Of a stretch of 23,073 nucleotides of DNA, positions 7,360 to 15,570 are shown piece by piece. The notes under the pieces are model-generated. The model was not told the origin of the DNA. It ran no database searches and saw only the letters and a program-made list of their open reading frames with translations. The position numbers and the translations under genes are program-made. How positions within the stretch are numbered: position 1 is the first letter of the stretch; each line of letters begins with the position of its first letter. This stretch comes from a virus: positions 1 to 23,073 of the IMG/VR virus record IMGVR_UViG_3300021959_000418; one strand, written 5' to 3'.

Positions 7360-9264
7360 TTACACTAGGTCTACGATCTCACAGCTATCTCCAGAGCAAG
7401 CTAATGTCTGGCTTCCTGCTGTATTGTCCTCCACCTCATACTCAGCAAGTTCATCCCAGTTGAGGGTAGCTGGCATAACAGCTTTTAACTCTTCGTAGTC
7501 AGACTTCTCACACTCTTGATACGGCGCTTGTTGATATGTGTGCTCGTTGTATGGTAGAAACGACACACCTGACATTTCATCGAAGTGTTCATATACGAAA
7601 GCACCAACGGAAATCCATTCGCCAGAACGGACATTTATAGTCACCGATGGTTTGTGTTCGCACCATGAACGCTGGTAGGATAACCACATCTCTAATTGCT
7701 CTACAGCAGTCATGTCAGATGTCGTTACAGCATTGTCAGGAGACTTCATGGGGAAACTAAACACCACTGTGGTATCTGGCTTCATCACGCAAGGCTCATT
7801 TGGTACGCCACGATCCTTCAAGAAGTTCGTGATTGGGTCTTTAATGTCTCCACGCACCGTGCGGATGTAATAAGGGCTGTGACGAGCGTGTATACCACTA
7901 GCAGAATCAACGAGTTGGGAGACAGTGCCACTAGGTTTGACACAAGTGATAGCAGTAGCAACAGGGATACCAAGACGCTCGGCCCATTCAGCATTAGTAT
8001 TGATAGCGACATTTCTAAGGTGCTCCAGTGTTTTGTCTAACCCACCATTCTTGGCGGTCATTAGAGGGTTGTCCATAATGCCTGTGAGGCTAACCCCCAA
8101 CAGACGTTCTTCTTCTGTATTATCCTTCCATTCCTTTGAGAGGTACGGAAAGTGTGTGTAGGTACTTTGGATCGTGCCCAAGATGGTAGCAAGTTTTACC
8201 TTGCGTTCTAAGTCTTCAACACTATCAGTGGCACGGATAACGCACTCCGTTAGGTTACAAAACTGCGAATCACGCAAGATGATTTCCGAACATGGATTCG
8301 TGCCAAAGTCAAGGTCTGACTTACGGCGTCCGTTCTTAGCTGCCTGTACCTTAGCTGCCTCTCTGTTGAAGATACCACGTTCACCACTGCCACTTTCCAC
8401 TAGGGCTTGCCACTCACGCATGAAAGAGATGCTGTCTGGCTTCTCAGTGTAGCTCACAGAGTTGTTAGCCAAAGCTCGTTGTGGGTTGTTCTCCCACCAT
8501 GCACCTGACTTAGCGTGACGCATACGATCATCGGATAGGTTGCTCAATGAGATCATAGCTGAACGTCTCACGCCGCCTACGACTACCACTTCACCAATCT
8601 TACACATGATGTCGTGACATTCGATAGAGGACAACTTACGTCCTGTAGCACCCTTGAATGTGTGGGCGACAAAGTTGAACAAGTCGATCAGAGGCGCTGG
8701 GCCACTAGCACGACCACCGAAGGTCTTTAGTCGAGCGCCAGCTGGACGTACCTTGGAGACATCCCACTTGGGAACCTCACCACTATACAGCAACGCAATC
8801 ACCTGACGTAGAGCCTTAGCCCAACCCTCCTTGCTATCCTTCACAACGATTGTAGTATCGCTATTGAACAGAGCCTCTGGAACCTCTGGCAGCTTGTTGA
8901 TGTACTGACGCTCTACTGAGAACCCTACGCCTGTGCCACATAACAAAATGAACATAGCTTGGTCAAAGCTCTTGATGTTCTTAACTGTTAGGTAACTACA
9001 GTTGTACATGGCTGTATTGTCACGGAGGGCTGCTGGCCCAGCGGTCATAAGAGATCGCATGGATGGCATAACGTCGAGAGATAGGATAGAATCCTCAATC
9101 TGACGTACATAGCTGTCGTCTCCTGCCACAGGCTTTACGATGTTCTCCATGTAACGCTCTACAGTCTCCCCCCATGTCTCACGGCGTCCCTCTTTATCTA
9201 GCCAACGTGCATAACGTGACTTGTGGATGAAGGCTTGGTAGTCTGTTGGTAGTTGGTTGCTCAT
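7360..9264 (-). CDS. nrdJ: Ribonucleotide reductase, adenosylcobalamin-dependent class II (monomeric)
   Basis: A 634-residue enzyme that makes deoxyribonucleotides using coenzyme B12. Key cysteines match the Lactobacillus-type monomeric enzyme: C89 (NCS), C325 in NPCSEI as the thiyl-radical site, C336 (FCNL) 11 residues later, and a C-terminal C623-x4-C628 shuttle pair. The FILLCGTGVGFSVE segment (105-118) is also typical. It needs no R2 subunit or oxygen, which suits a host that makes or imports cobalamin. The start overlaps the DUF1127 stop (ATGA), and glutaredoxin lies downstream. Length is slightly below the roughly 700 residues of the reference enzyme but all catalytic residues are present. 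Confidence 0.95.
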   Translation of the reverse strand: MSNQLPTDYQAFIHKSRYARWLDKEGRRETWGETVERYMENIVKPVAGDDSYVRQIEDSILSLDVMPSMRSLMTAGPAALRDNTAMYNCSYLTVKNIKSFDQAMFILLCGTGVGFSVERQYINKLPEVPEALFNSDTTIVVKDSKEGWAKALRQVIALLYSGEVPKWDVSKVRPAGARLKTFGGRASGPAPLIDLFNFVAHTFKGATGRKLSSIECHDIMCKIGEVVVVGGVRRSAMISLSNLSDDRMRHAKSGAWWENNPQRALANNSVSYTEKPDSISFMREWQALVESGSGERGIFNREAAKVQAAKNGRRKSDLDFGTNPCSEIILRDSQFCNLTECVIRATDSVEDLERKVKLATILGTIQSTYTHFPYLSKEWKDNTEEERLLGVSLTGIMDNPLMTAKNGGLDKTLEHLRNVAINTNAEWAERLGIPVATAITCVKPSGTVSQLVDSASGIHARHSPYYIRTVRGDIKDPITNFLKDRGVPNEPCVMKPDTTVVFSFPMKSPDNAVTTSDMTAVEQLEMWLSYQRSWCEHKPSVTINVRSGEWISVGAFVYEHFDEMSGVSFLPYNEHTYQQAPYQECEKSDYEELKAVMPATLNWDELAEYEVEDNTAGSQTLACSGDSCEIVDLV

Positions 9265-9458
9265 TCGCCGCGTCCTCGCATTGTTTTATCTTCTTCTAAC
9301 CAGACCATACGGTCAATGTCACCACGGTTAAGACCGATGTCTTTAAGTTGTCTGTCTGACAGGGTGTTAAGGTGCTTAATAGCTTGACGATGCTCTGACC
9401 ACATCACTGAGTACCTCAAGAACCTCACAAATATATTGTTTACCCATCTCTTCTTCAT
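9261..9458 (-). CDS. DUF1127 (YjiS-like) small basic protein
   Basis: A 65-residue protein. The core RQAIKHLNTLSDRQLKDIGLNRGDIDRMVW (about 24-53) is the DUF1127 signature: an arginine-rich helix, LSDRQLKDIGL, then RGDI. In Rhodobacter some DUF1127 proteins bind RNA and affect sRNA maturation and stress or phosphate physiology. The N-terminal part (KKRWVNNIFVRFLRYSVMW) is basic and amphipathic. It is coupled by 4-base overlaps to the MazG-like gene above and nrdJ below, and has a GGAG ribosome site about 9 bases before the ATG. The family is mainly cellular, so this is a probable host-derived gene. Confidence 0.8.
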   Translation of the reverse strand: MKKRWVNNIFVRFLRYSVMWSEHRQAIKHLNTLSDRQLKDIGLNRGDIDRMVWLEEDKTMRGRGE

Positions 9459-9811
9459 CTGTTATCTCCTGATCCTCTAATCACACCACGTTTGGCACGA
9501 TCATCTAACTTGTCCATGTTAACTTGCATTACCTCTTCTAGGTTGCTGTAGAAGTAGTTTGACAAAGCAGTAGCGTAGAACACGACATCACCAAGCTCTT
9601 TGACGATCTCCTTCTGGCTTACCTTGCTGTTGTCTCGCAGGTACTTCTTGATCTTCTCAGCCACCTCTCCTGCTTCACCGACTAGGCCAAGGGTATTCTC
9701 AACCAGCCTAGTGTCGCCCTCAGTGACGATCTTGTCCTCCACCCAATAGGAATACGACATCGGTGTGATGTTCATAACCTTGAAGGCGTCTATATCCTCT
9801 TGCGTAATCAT
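9455..9811 (-). CDS. MazG-like nucleotide pyrophosphohydrolase
   Basis: I choose the ATG at 9811 because it overlaps the methyltransferase stop (ATGA) and has GGGAGA upstream. A longer frame would intrude into that gene. The 118-residue product carries the metal-binding pattern of the all-alpha NTP pyrophosphatases: E46-xx-E49 in GEAGEV, and E72-xx-D75 in KELGDV. The ending (KLDDRAKRGVIRGSGDNR) is also typical of the group. It would hydrolyse NTPs or dNTPs to monophosphates, for pool sanitation or alarmone control. It sits among nucleotide genes in a continuous leftward operon. Confidence 0.85.
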   Translation of the reverse strand: MITQEDIDAFKVMNITPMSYSYWVEDKIVTEGDTRLVENTLGLVGEAGEVAEKIKKYLRDNSKVSQKEIVKELGDVVFYATALSNYFYSNLEEVMQVNMDKLDDRAKRGVIRGSGDNR

Positions 9812-10353
9812 ATCGTTCTCCCGTAGAACTCTGTTGGTGTACCTGATGTCTTCGCTATATCGAAAAGATACCAAGCACAGTTATCTTTACCCACACTCTT
9901 GCTGCCTTCAATCCACTTAACCCTGCCGATACTAACTACCTTAACACAGTACGTCATCAAGATAGCTGACTGCTTAGTGTGCATCCAGTCTGCATCAAAC
10001 AATAGCCATGTAGGACACATCTGCATCCACATTTCCATTAGGGGGTGTAGTATCTTTCTGTCCCACGGGGGGTTAGTGATACAGAAGTCTGTCACCCCAT
10101 ACTCCCCGAAGGTCAGGTCGAGAGCATCATGCTTATAGATGCCCTCAGCCCTTGGCTCAATGTCACAAGCAAACAGACACTCAGCATGACCCTCAGTCAG
10201 TTGCTCAAGGTGTTGGATCAACCTACCGTCACCCGCACAAGGCTCCACATAGTCAAAGGAGTAAGGCAAGTGTGGGATCAGAGGCTCTACAGCTTCGATA
10301 GGAGTGGGATAGTAATCCCTTGGTACTCTCTCAAAGTCGCTGCGTTTACCCAT
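9808..10353 (-). CDS. SAM-dependent DNA adenine methyltransferase-like protein
   Basis: A 181-residue protein. The SAM-binding motif EPCAGDGR (37-44) and the catalytic motif TNPPW (93-97) are characteristic of N6-adenine methyltransferases. DYYPTP near the N terminus (13-18) is also commonly seen in such phage enzymes. No separate target-recognition domain is obvious, so specificity cannot be read. It could protect phage DNA from restriction or mark it for regulation. It overlaps the metallophosphoesterase gene upstream and the MazG-like gene downstream. RNA or protein methylation cannot be excluded from sequence alone. Confidence 0.75.
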   Translation of the reverse strand: MGKRSDFERVPRDYYPTPIEAVEPLIPHLPYSFDYVEPCAGDGRLIQHLEQLTEGHAECLFACDIEPRAEGIYKHDALDLTFGEYGVTDFCITNPPWDRKILHPLMEMWMQMCPTWLLFDADWMHTKQSAILMTYCVKVVSIGRVKWIEGSKSVGKDNCAWYLFDIAKTSGTPTEFYGRTI

Positions 10354-11110
10354 ATAGCTGTTCCAATCTCTTCAGAGATACAAACTCAGGTTCGTATGTA
10401 CCGTTACTGATCTCACGTTTGATAACGACACCCTTCCACCAGTCTAAGTTAGCTTGACCCGCCCAACCTTCCTCAGCACCCTTGAAGCAGCCTGCTACCA
10501 AACCGATAGCACCAGCTGCATCCTTGAACTTCACATCACGCTTGTGGCTGTGACCGCAGGTAGAACTCTTGTACCTGTGGTTGAGCAAACTGTTAGCGTG
10601 GTGCATACCTGACATGGCAGTGCCGTAGTTGCCAGCACTAAAGAAGTGAGCGTAGGACACACCATCGTACTCAGCTATAGCGGGTGCGGAGTTGTGGTAT
10701 TCATGGTACTCGTCAAACCACAGGTCAGTCTGTAGGTGCTTGAAAGACACACCGTACTTGTCACCCTCAATCCGTGGGTCGTGCTTCAAGGCTTTCTTGA
10801 TGCGGTTTTCGTGGTTCCCTTCAAAGCCAAACCAAGCGGAGCGTTTGTACTTCCTAGTAGAGGGCTTTCGTCTAAGACGGTCCATTGACTCATTGTAATG
10901 TTCAATATCTGATTGGTAGCTTTGGCTAACAATAGCCTCAGGGTATCGACCGTCAAAAGTGTTAAGAGAGCGCATATCGGCCCCATCACCAAGATCAATG
11001 ACGTAGTTAGGATTAACCTCATATATCAACTCCCCTAGCCAATCAAACCGCTCATTGTTCGTCGAGGGGTCACTGTGTGCGCAACTAAAGATGATAGCTG
11101 TTTTAGGCAT
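10346..11110 (-). CDS. Calcineurin-like metallophosphoesterase
   Basis: The start is placed at the ATG at 11110 (MPKTAII), with GGGGGAG upstream; a longer frame to 11152 lies inside the previous gene. The 254-residue product shows motif II DLGDGAD (39-45), motif III GNHE (98-101) and motif V GHSH (186-189). Motif I, normally D-x-H, reads C10-A-H12, so one usual metal ligand is replaced. Related phage enzymes cut phosphodiester bonds in nucleic acids or nucleotides, but the substrate here is unknown. It overlaps neighbours by 8 bases on both sides. Confidence 0.8.
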   Translation of the reverse strand: MPKTAIIFSCAHSDPSTNNERFDWLGELIYEVNPNYVIDLGDGADMRSLNTFDGRYPEAIVSQSYQSDIEHYNESMDRLRRKPSTRKYKRSAWFGFEGNHENRIKKALKHDPRIEGDKYGVSFKHLQTDLWFDEYHEYHNSAPAIAEYDGVSYAHFFSAGNYGTAMSGMHHANSLLNHRYKSSTCGHSHKRDVKFKDAAGAIGLVAGCFKGAEEGWAGQANLDWWKGVVIKREISNGTYEPEFVSLKRLEQLYG

Positions 11111-11339
11111 GGTACTTCTCCCCCTCATACGGCACTTTGATCTCAACCGCATCTATGGAGTAATCAAACATACGCTTGAATTTGTAGGCATCATTGAAGG
11201 TATCGAATGGGATATCGTCGGTAAACATATCTCCAGCCTCTACGTCTTCCACACGACAGGTAAGTAGGTAATTTCCACTATCGGGGTCTAGGAAAGCGTC
11301 ATTAAAGACACGATGCACTTTGTATGTTATTTCAGCCAT
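11103..11339 (-). CDS. Hypothetical protein (78 aa)
   Basis: The start is taken at the ATG at 11339 (MAEITYKVHRVFND), 13 bases inside the end of the endonuclease I gene; a longer frame would overlap much more. The sequence is acidic, with an alternating beta-like pattern (GNYLLTCRVEDVEAGDMF) and a helical segment (TFNDAYKFKRMFDYSI). Its stop overlaps the metallophosphoesterase start by 8 bases. It has no membrane segment or catalytic signature, and I do not recognise the family. Confidence 0.6.
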   Translation of the reverse strand: MAEITYKVHRVFNDAFLDPDSGNYLLTCRVEDVEAGDMFTDDIPFDTFNDAYKFKRMFDYSIDAVEIKVPYEGEKYHA

Positions 11340-11725
11340 TCTTCGGGTATCCTTTTGTCTGCGTACATGAAGCCATACTTGTCTGCCCACATGCCCAATG
11401 TTGTCTTAGACCCTTTACGAATCTTAGCCCTACTGTTGCTGAATACAAACCGTATGTCAAGCTCAGGGTGTTGTTTCTTGATCTCTAAATGTTTCATTCT
11501 GTCATCTGTTGTGAAGCGACCTTTTGATTCAACTATCACACCATTAGGCAGGATGAAGTCAGGGGTGTAACTCTTGTTACGGTGCAAGACCCACTTGATC
11601 TTCATGGTCTCGTAGCCGAAAGCTACACCCCTTTGTTTGAGGTCTTCTGATATGTCATCCTCAAGCCCAGAACGGTAACCGTGCTTTATAGCTTGTTGTC
11701 GCTTCGAGCTTTTGGAGGCAACCAT
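11327..11725 (-). CDS. Endonuclease I (T7 gp3-like Holliday junction resolvase)
   Basis: A 132-residue homologue of T7 endonuclease I, which resolves four-way junctions and debranches replicating DNA. The catalytic set can be placed on the sequence: E22 (SGLED), E39 (YE), D56 (YTPDF), E66 and K68 (VESKG). These correspond to T7 E20, E35, D55, E65 and K67. The conserved HPELDIRFVF and the C-terminal IPEEWL also fit. The gene overlaps the end of the 5'-3' exonuclease gene by 40 bases. It probably also helps break down host DNA, as in T7. Confidence 0.95.
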   Translation of the reverse strand: MVASKSSKRQQAIKHGYRSGLEDDISEDLKQRGVAFGYETMKIKWVLHRNKSYTPDFILPNGVIVESKGRFTTDDRMKHLEIKKQHPELDIRFVFSNSRAKIRKGSKTTLGMWADKYGFMYADKRIPEEWLK

Positions 11726-12405
11726 ATCTCACCCTCTTTCCTTCGTAACCAGAGTAGTCTGGCGTTCTCTGTGACCCTATCCTCGTCTCCGTCATACGCT
11801 TTGACGACACGATCCCAGAGGTCTTCTTCTCCTGTAGCACCATCCAGTATCTTTTCTGCCTTCTTTGGTCCAACCTTAAATAGACCCACTATGTTATCCG
11901 CCCTGTCTCCAGTTAGGATTTGAGTATAGAAGAACTTGATACCTTCGTCTGGTGTTACTTTGGTGTAATCGCCCCTGACAATGTTGAAGTGCCAACAGGG
12001 TATCTGTAGCATATCTTTATCAATAGAGGCGACACAAGCATCGTAGCCTAGTCGGGCGGCTTCAATAGCAATGAGGTCATCGGCTTCCTCTCCTTCGCTT
12101 ATAGTGGCTTTATACTTGCTCTCCATGTAGTCTCTGGCGTGTTGCAAGTGTCGGGGTTTCTGAACGCTTTTCCTGTTTCCCTTGTAGACATGAGACTTTG
12201 CAATCTCAAATCGGAAGTTACCCTTACCCGTTAGGTAAACAACGTAGTCTTCCAGTATCTCAGGAAACAGTACAGTCTTGTCTAAGATGAAGTCGATGAG
12301 AGCGTCAACCTTTGCTTCGGTATCTTTCGCTCCCATCTGTTCAGTGGAGAAGGCTGCACGGTAAGCAATGATGTCCCCGTCAATCAGTACCTTCCCCATG
12401 TCCAT
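11686..12405 (-). CDS. 5'-3' exonuclease / flap nuclease (T7 gp6-like)
   Basis: A 239-residue FEN-family nuclease expected to remove RNA primers and degrade DNA. Metal-binding acidic residues appear in order: D9 and D11 (LIDGD), EADD at 107-110, D129 and D131 (SIDKD), and GDRADN at 166-171. A helix-hairpin-helix segment follows (VGPKKAEKIL, 178-187). The ATG at 12405 directly abuts the stop of the upstream small gene, with GGGAGA about 8 bases before it. A second ATG two codons in is less likely to be used. Confidence 0.92.
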   Translation of the reverse strand: MDMGKVLIDGDIIAYRAAFSTEQMGAKDTEAKVDALIDFILDKTVLFPEILEDYVVYLTGKGNFRFEIAKSHVYKGNRKSVQKPRHLQHARDYMESKYKATISEGEEADDLIAIEAARLGYDACVASIDKDMLQIPCWHFNIVRGDYTKVTPDEGIKFFYTQILTGDRADNIVGLFKVGPKKAEKILDGATGEEDLWDRVVKAYDGDEDRVTENARLLWLRRKEGEIWLPPKARSDNKL

Positions 12406-12606
12406 TTAGACGTCTCCCCAGTGCATGTCCCCTGCATCGTCCTCAAAACCTACAGCCTTGACGTAGGTGTATCCCATGGACACAGCAGCTTGAGCGAACA
12501 GTGCAGCTAGGTCTGTAAGGTCCATGACGTTATCTCGAGATACATCTGAACTTCCATCGTAGCCATCCTCGCTCTTATCCATGTAGGCGTTAACAGTTAC
12601 TCGCAT
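12406..12606 (-). CDS. Small acidic hypothetical protein (66 aa)
   Basis: A 66-residue acidic protein (many Asp residues, ending in DDAGDMHWGDV). A clear ribosome site (AAGGGAG) lies upstream, and the gene lies between the SSB gene (11-base gap) and the exonuclease gene (0-base gap). The central DLTDLAALFAQAAVSMGYTYVKAVGF is likely helix then strand. Small acidic proteins here could interact with replication enzymes, but no family is recognised and no function is claimed. Confidence 0.6.
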   Translation of the reverse strand: MRVTVNAYMDKSEDGYDGSSDVSRDNVMDLTDLAALFAQAAVSMGYTYVKAVGFEDDAGDMHWGDV

Positions 12607-12617
12607 TTATATCTCCC

Positions 12618-13169
12618 TTAAAACGCAAACAGTTCATCATCTTCTGAGATGACCGAGTTGTTTTCATATGCCACATGCTCTGTGACGCCAATGTTAAGCA
12701 GTCGTACACCAGCACCGTTTGCATAAACATCAAACTGTACCTTAGCCTTCGTGCCGTTACCAAGTGGACCATCTGCCTCAAAGTCCCACATACGCTTGTT
12801 CTCACGCCCCTGTGTGAGGTCTACGACCTTTGGTGCGCCACCGTAGTCAACTTCCACTGGTTCGCCTGTCTTGTTATCCGTGAAGGTCTTAACGTCTGAG
12901 ACCTTACGTTTGACCTTCATGTATTTACCGATACCCAAGTCTGCATTTCCTTGGAGGATGCGGTTACTGTTCATCGGGTGTAGGTCCAGACCCTCTTTCT
13001 CAAGCTGGTCGATCTGTCCCTGATCGGTGAAATATGCGTTGGTGATGAACTGTCCCCCATTAGCATAGATTGCTTGTGCAGCCCGTGGGCCATCAGCTGA
13101 ACCCATGTCTGCGTTTTGCTCAAACACTTTTGCGTATTCAAGTACCATGTCCATTGTGTATTTAGCCAT
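12618..13169 (-). CDS. Single-stranded DNA-binding protein (T7 gp2.5-like)
   Basis: A 183-residue protein with the features of phage SSBs of the gp2.5 type. A conserved early segment (DQLEKEGLDLHPMNSNRILQGNADLGIGKYMKVKR, about 56-88) is typical of this group. It has an OB-fold-like beta-rich middle and an acidic C-terminal tail ending in an aromatic residue (ISEDDELFAF). That tail normally contacts polymerase and helicase, both encoded just upstream. It is preceded by a strong promoter candidate at 13201-13230 and an AAGGAAA ribosome site, consistent with high expression. Confidence 0.8.
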   Translation of the reverse strand: MAKYTMDMVLEYAKVFEQNADMGSADGPRAAQAIYANGGQFITNAYFTDQGQIDQLEKEGLDLHPMNSNRILQGNADLGIGKYMKVKRKVSDVKTFTDNKTGEPVEVDYGGAPKVVDLTQGRENKRMWDFEADGPLGNGTKAKVQFDVYANGAGVRLLNIGVTEHVAYENNSVISEDDELFAF

Positions 13170-13200
13170 TATCGAGTTTCCTTTCGGCTGTTGGTATATA

Positions 13201-13230
13201 TGTATAACCCTTAATTTTGCCCTATCGCAA
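13201..13230 (-). promoter_or_regulatory. Sigma-70-like promoter upstream of the SSB gene
   Basis: On the minus strand TTGCGA (13225-13230) and TATACA (13201-13206) are separated by 18 bases. A nearly identical element precedes the primase-helicase gene, sharing TATATGTATAACCCTT and CGCAAC (plus-strand reading). The conserved core in two separate gaps argues for real use. Predicted transcription starts about 7 bases past TATACA and gives a leader of roughly 25 nt. Confidence 0.75.
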
Positions 13231-13249
13231 CCAAGGGGTAGAAATAAAA

Positions 13250-15088
13250 TTAGTGGATGTCGGCGTATGTTGTACCGAACTGAGCATCCACACCTAGAGG
13301 CACGTTAAGTTTCAGTTTCTCATTGAGAATTTCTATCGCACCCTCCATGACATTTTTTGTCGCATCCTCTTCTCCTTTCTTGACTACAGCAATGATCTCG
13401 TCGTGGAACTGACCCACAGTTTTGATACCATTCTTACGACACAACGACACCCAACTGTCAAAGCAGAACACCCCAGTTCCTTGGTTGAGAGTGGAGAAAC
13501 GATCCTTCTCACTCCGTAAACTATACCAAAACTTAGACACAGGGTTCTGCAACCACATGCCATCGAAGAAGGTACTTGTACGCACCGTAGAGGCCACCTT
13601 TTCAACTGACCAGTTACGGGACCAGAAAGCATCTAACAGCACCTTACAGTCCTTAGATGGCATCCCAGTGGTGCGTGATAGAGTAGCTGCGCCCACACCA
13701 TATGTTGCGCTGTAGTTAACGACCTTGTAATTCTTACGGAGGGCTTTGAGTGACCGCTCTCCGCTGTTGTGCATGTCGATGTCCTCCTGCGTAATGACCC
13801 CAGCGTGTAGTGCTAAGTCCAAGTGTGGGTCGAACCCCTCTGCTGACATAGCCTCAACATAACTAGGGTCCAGTGGCTTCATGTAGTGGCGCTTAGTAGT
13901 ATCCTCAAGGGATGTCATATCAGCACCGCACAAAGTGTAACCCTCTGGACAGGTCAGGCACCCTCGTATCTCTTTACCGTATGGCTTGTCGATAGAAGGC
14001 AGGTTGACCAGAGGCTTTGCGTGTTTGAAGCGCAGAGTGTTAGTCAGTCCAGCTACAGTAGCCTTAACGTATCCCTCGCTGTGAGCTGTTACCATGCCCT
14101 TAAGGACACCTATGCGGTGTGACAGTACACTGAGACCATCTAGTAGCTCAATGGCTGGCTCAACGGCTACAAGCTCCTTCACAGATGGACAAAGCTCACC
14201 GTCTTTTCGTACCTGCTCTAATTCCCTCGTATCCCCTGTAACCTTGTCACGCATGAACTTGAACGTCCGTGGCTCCCAACCAAGAGAGAAAAGCCAACTC
14301 TTGATCTGTTCGTTAGAGTTGGGGTTAGCACGTTCATGTCCTGTCACTACAGTCAGAGACTGGGTTGTATAGGGTTGTTTAGCACTCTTGCACAACTCTA
14401 TCCACTTCTCGCCCAGCGCAGACAGAGAGCCATCCTTCTTGTGCATAACCTTTGGCTGCGTTCTAACAGATGTTATAACACGCTTAGGCATAGCATCGGC
14501 AAGCAATTCGATCTTCTCTGCCTTAAGTGCTTCCCACTCTGCTAGGTGAGCCTCTGCCTTCTCTACGTCCAGTTTCCACTGTAGGGCTTCTTGCTCTGCG
14601 GCACACTGTAGCTTGAATGTCAGATAGTCAACCAAACGGTCCTTGTCACTTTCCACTGGGTACATCTTGCCCAGCTTGTAGTTGAGGGTCTTCCACAAGA
14701 GGTTGTTGATGCGTACATCTTCCTCACAGCGGTGCTTGTATTCCTCTGGTGACAGGTTCTCCCAATCGTCGATCTTAGGTTTAGGTACACCGTACTCCTC
14801 CCCGTACTCTGCTAGACCGTGCTTTGTCTTCCAGTGGTTGACGTACCAAGAGATACCCAGAGTGTCGATCAGTCGTGCTGTGATCTTGATGCCCAGAATC
14901 TTTTCCACTGCGGGTACATCGTAACGTACAATGTTATGTCCGCAGAGGATTGGACTGTTGAGTAAGACATAACGCATATCGTCATAGTCATGCGTGGATC
15001 GCACCTCGCCTAGATCATTAGACCAAGACAAGACATGGATCAACGTAGGGTCTAGTCCGTCTGTCTCAATGTCAAATACTGTAATCAT
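13250..15088 (-). CDS. DNA polymerase family A (T7-like, 3'-5' exonuclease plus polymerase)
   Basis: A 612-residue replicative polymerase. The exonuclease domain starts with D6 and E8 (FDIETDG), then GHNIVRYD and the EEDV block. Polymerase motif A has D390 and E395 (DMTSLE), corresponding to T7 D475 and E480. Motif B is R451-x3-K455-x3-Y459-x3-Y463-G, with Tyr at the position of E. coli Phe762 / T7 Tyr526. Motif C is H562-D563-E564. The residues after motif A (DTTKRHYMKPLD) differ from the usual LR-type continuation. It is shorter than T7 polymerase (about 704). The ATG overlaps the upstream nuclease-like gene by 4 bases. Confidence 0.95.
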   Translation of the reverse strand: MITVFDIETDGLDPTLIHVLSWSNDLGEVRSTHDYDDMRYVLLNSPILCGHNIVRYDVPAVEKILGIKITARLIDTLGISWYVNHWKTKHGLAEYGEEYGVPKPKIDDWENLSPEEYKHRCEEDVRINNLLWKTLNYKLGKMYPVESDKDRLVDYLTFKLQCAAEQEALQWKLDVEKAEAHLAEWEALKAEKIELLADAMPKRVITSVRTQPKVMHKKDGSLSALGEKWIELCKSAKQPYTTQSLTVVTGHERANPNSNEQIKSWLFSLGWEPRTFKFMRDKVTGDTRELEQVRKDGELCPSVKELVAVEPAIELLDGLSVLSHRIGVLKGMVTAHSEGYVKATVAGLTNTLRFKHAKPLVNLPSIDKPYGKEIRGCLTCPEGYTLCGADMTSLEDTTKRHYMKPLDPSYVEAMSAEGFDPHLDLALHAGVITQEDIDMHNSGERSLKALRKNYKVVNYSATYGVGAATLSRTTGMPSKDCKVLLDAFWSRNWSVEKVASTVRTSTFFDGMWLQNPVSKFWYSLRSEKDRFSTLNQGTGVFCFDSWVSLCRKNGIKTVGQFHDEIIAVVKKGEEDATKNVMEGAIEILNEKLKLNVPLGVDAQFGTTYADIH

Positions 15089-15570
15089 TGTTGCTCTGCC
15101 TCCAAAAAGTGTGTGGCGTGTTTCTGTATGTAATCTAGGGGCAGGATTGTCATAAGGTCTCCACGATCAGGTCTTGCATGAAGTCCAAAGTCGCCCCTAA
15201 AGTGTTCTGTACAGCGTACCCTAAGATCGTCAATAATGTTTGATGGATTAACAAGGTAAAACCCATCGTATGATCTCACTGCAATAAACCTGTCAAAGTC
15301 ATTAGGTACACCCCAACCTTTTGTCGGCTTCCAGTTTGGAGGTCGCTTAACAGTCTTTAACTCCCACCAAATCGTATAGTCGATAGGGCCGCCACGAAAC
15401 TTTCTCTTAGCTGCTTTTACATCAACCATCCCAAACTCTTTGTCGAGTACGTCCCAGTGTTGATGTATGTCTTCTTGTTTAGTGGCTCTCCTGACAAAAG
15501 AGTTTGCTCGTAAACTTATGAACTCTTGCTCTGCTGCCGTGCCCTCCCTTATCGAACTTGTATTTCTCAT
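15085..15570 (-). CDS. Putative PD-(D/E)XK-type nuclease or nuclease-like protein
   Basis: A 161-residue protein coupled by 4-base overlaps to primase-helicase upstream and polymerase downstream. HWDV at 38-41 followed by VDVK at 49-52 gives a D40...D50-x-K52 arrangement typical of the PD-(D/E)XK fold. A preceding conserved helix (AAEQEFISLRAN) and a following strand (IDYTIWWELKTV) also fit. An alternative catalytic set is D64...E70-x-K72. The GWGVPNDFDRFIAV segment resembles the region after the core in such proteins. Its place within the replication core suggests a recombination or repair role. The family call is by motif only. Confidence 0.5.
   Translation of the reverse strand: MRNTSSIREGTAAEQEFISLRANSFVRRATKQEDIHQHWDVLDKEFGMVDVKAAKRKFRGGPIDYTIWWELKTVKRPPNWKPTKGWGVPNDFDRFIAVRSYDGFYLVNPSNIIDDLRVRCTEHFRGDFGLHARPDRGDLMTILPLDYIQKHATHFLEAEQQ

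Noticed and set aside
9455-9874. Longer 139-residue MazG-like start
   Set aside because: The extra 21 residues lie within the methyltransferase gene and are not part of the family core; the ATG at 9811 has a good ribosome site.
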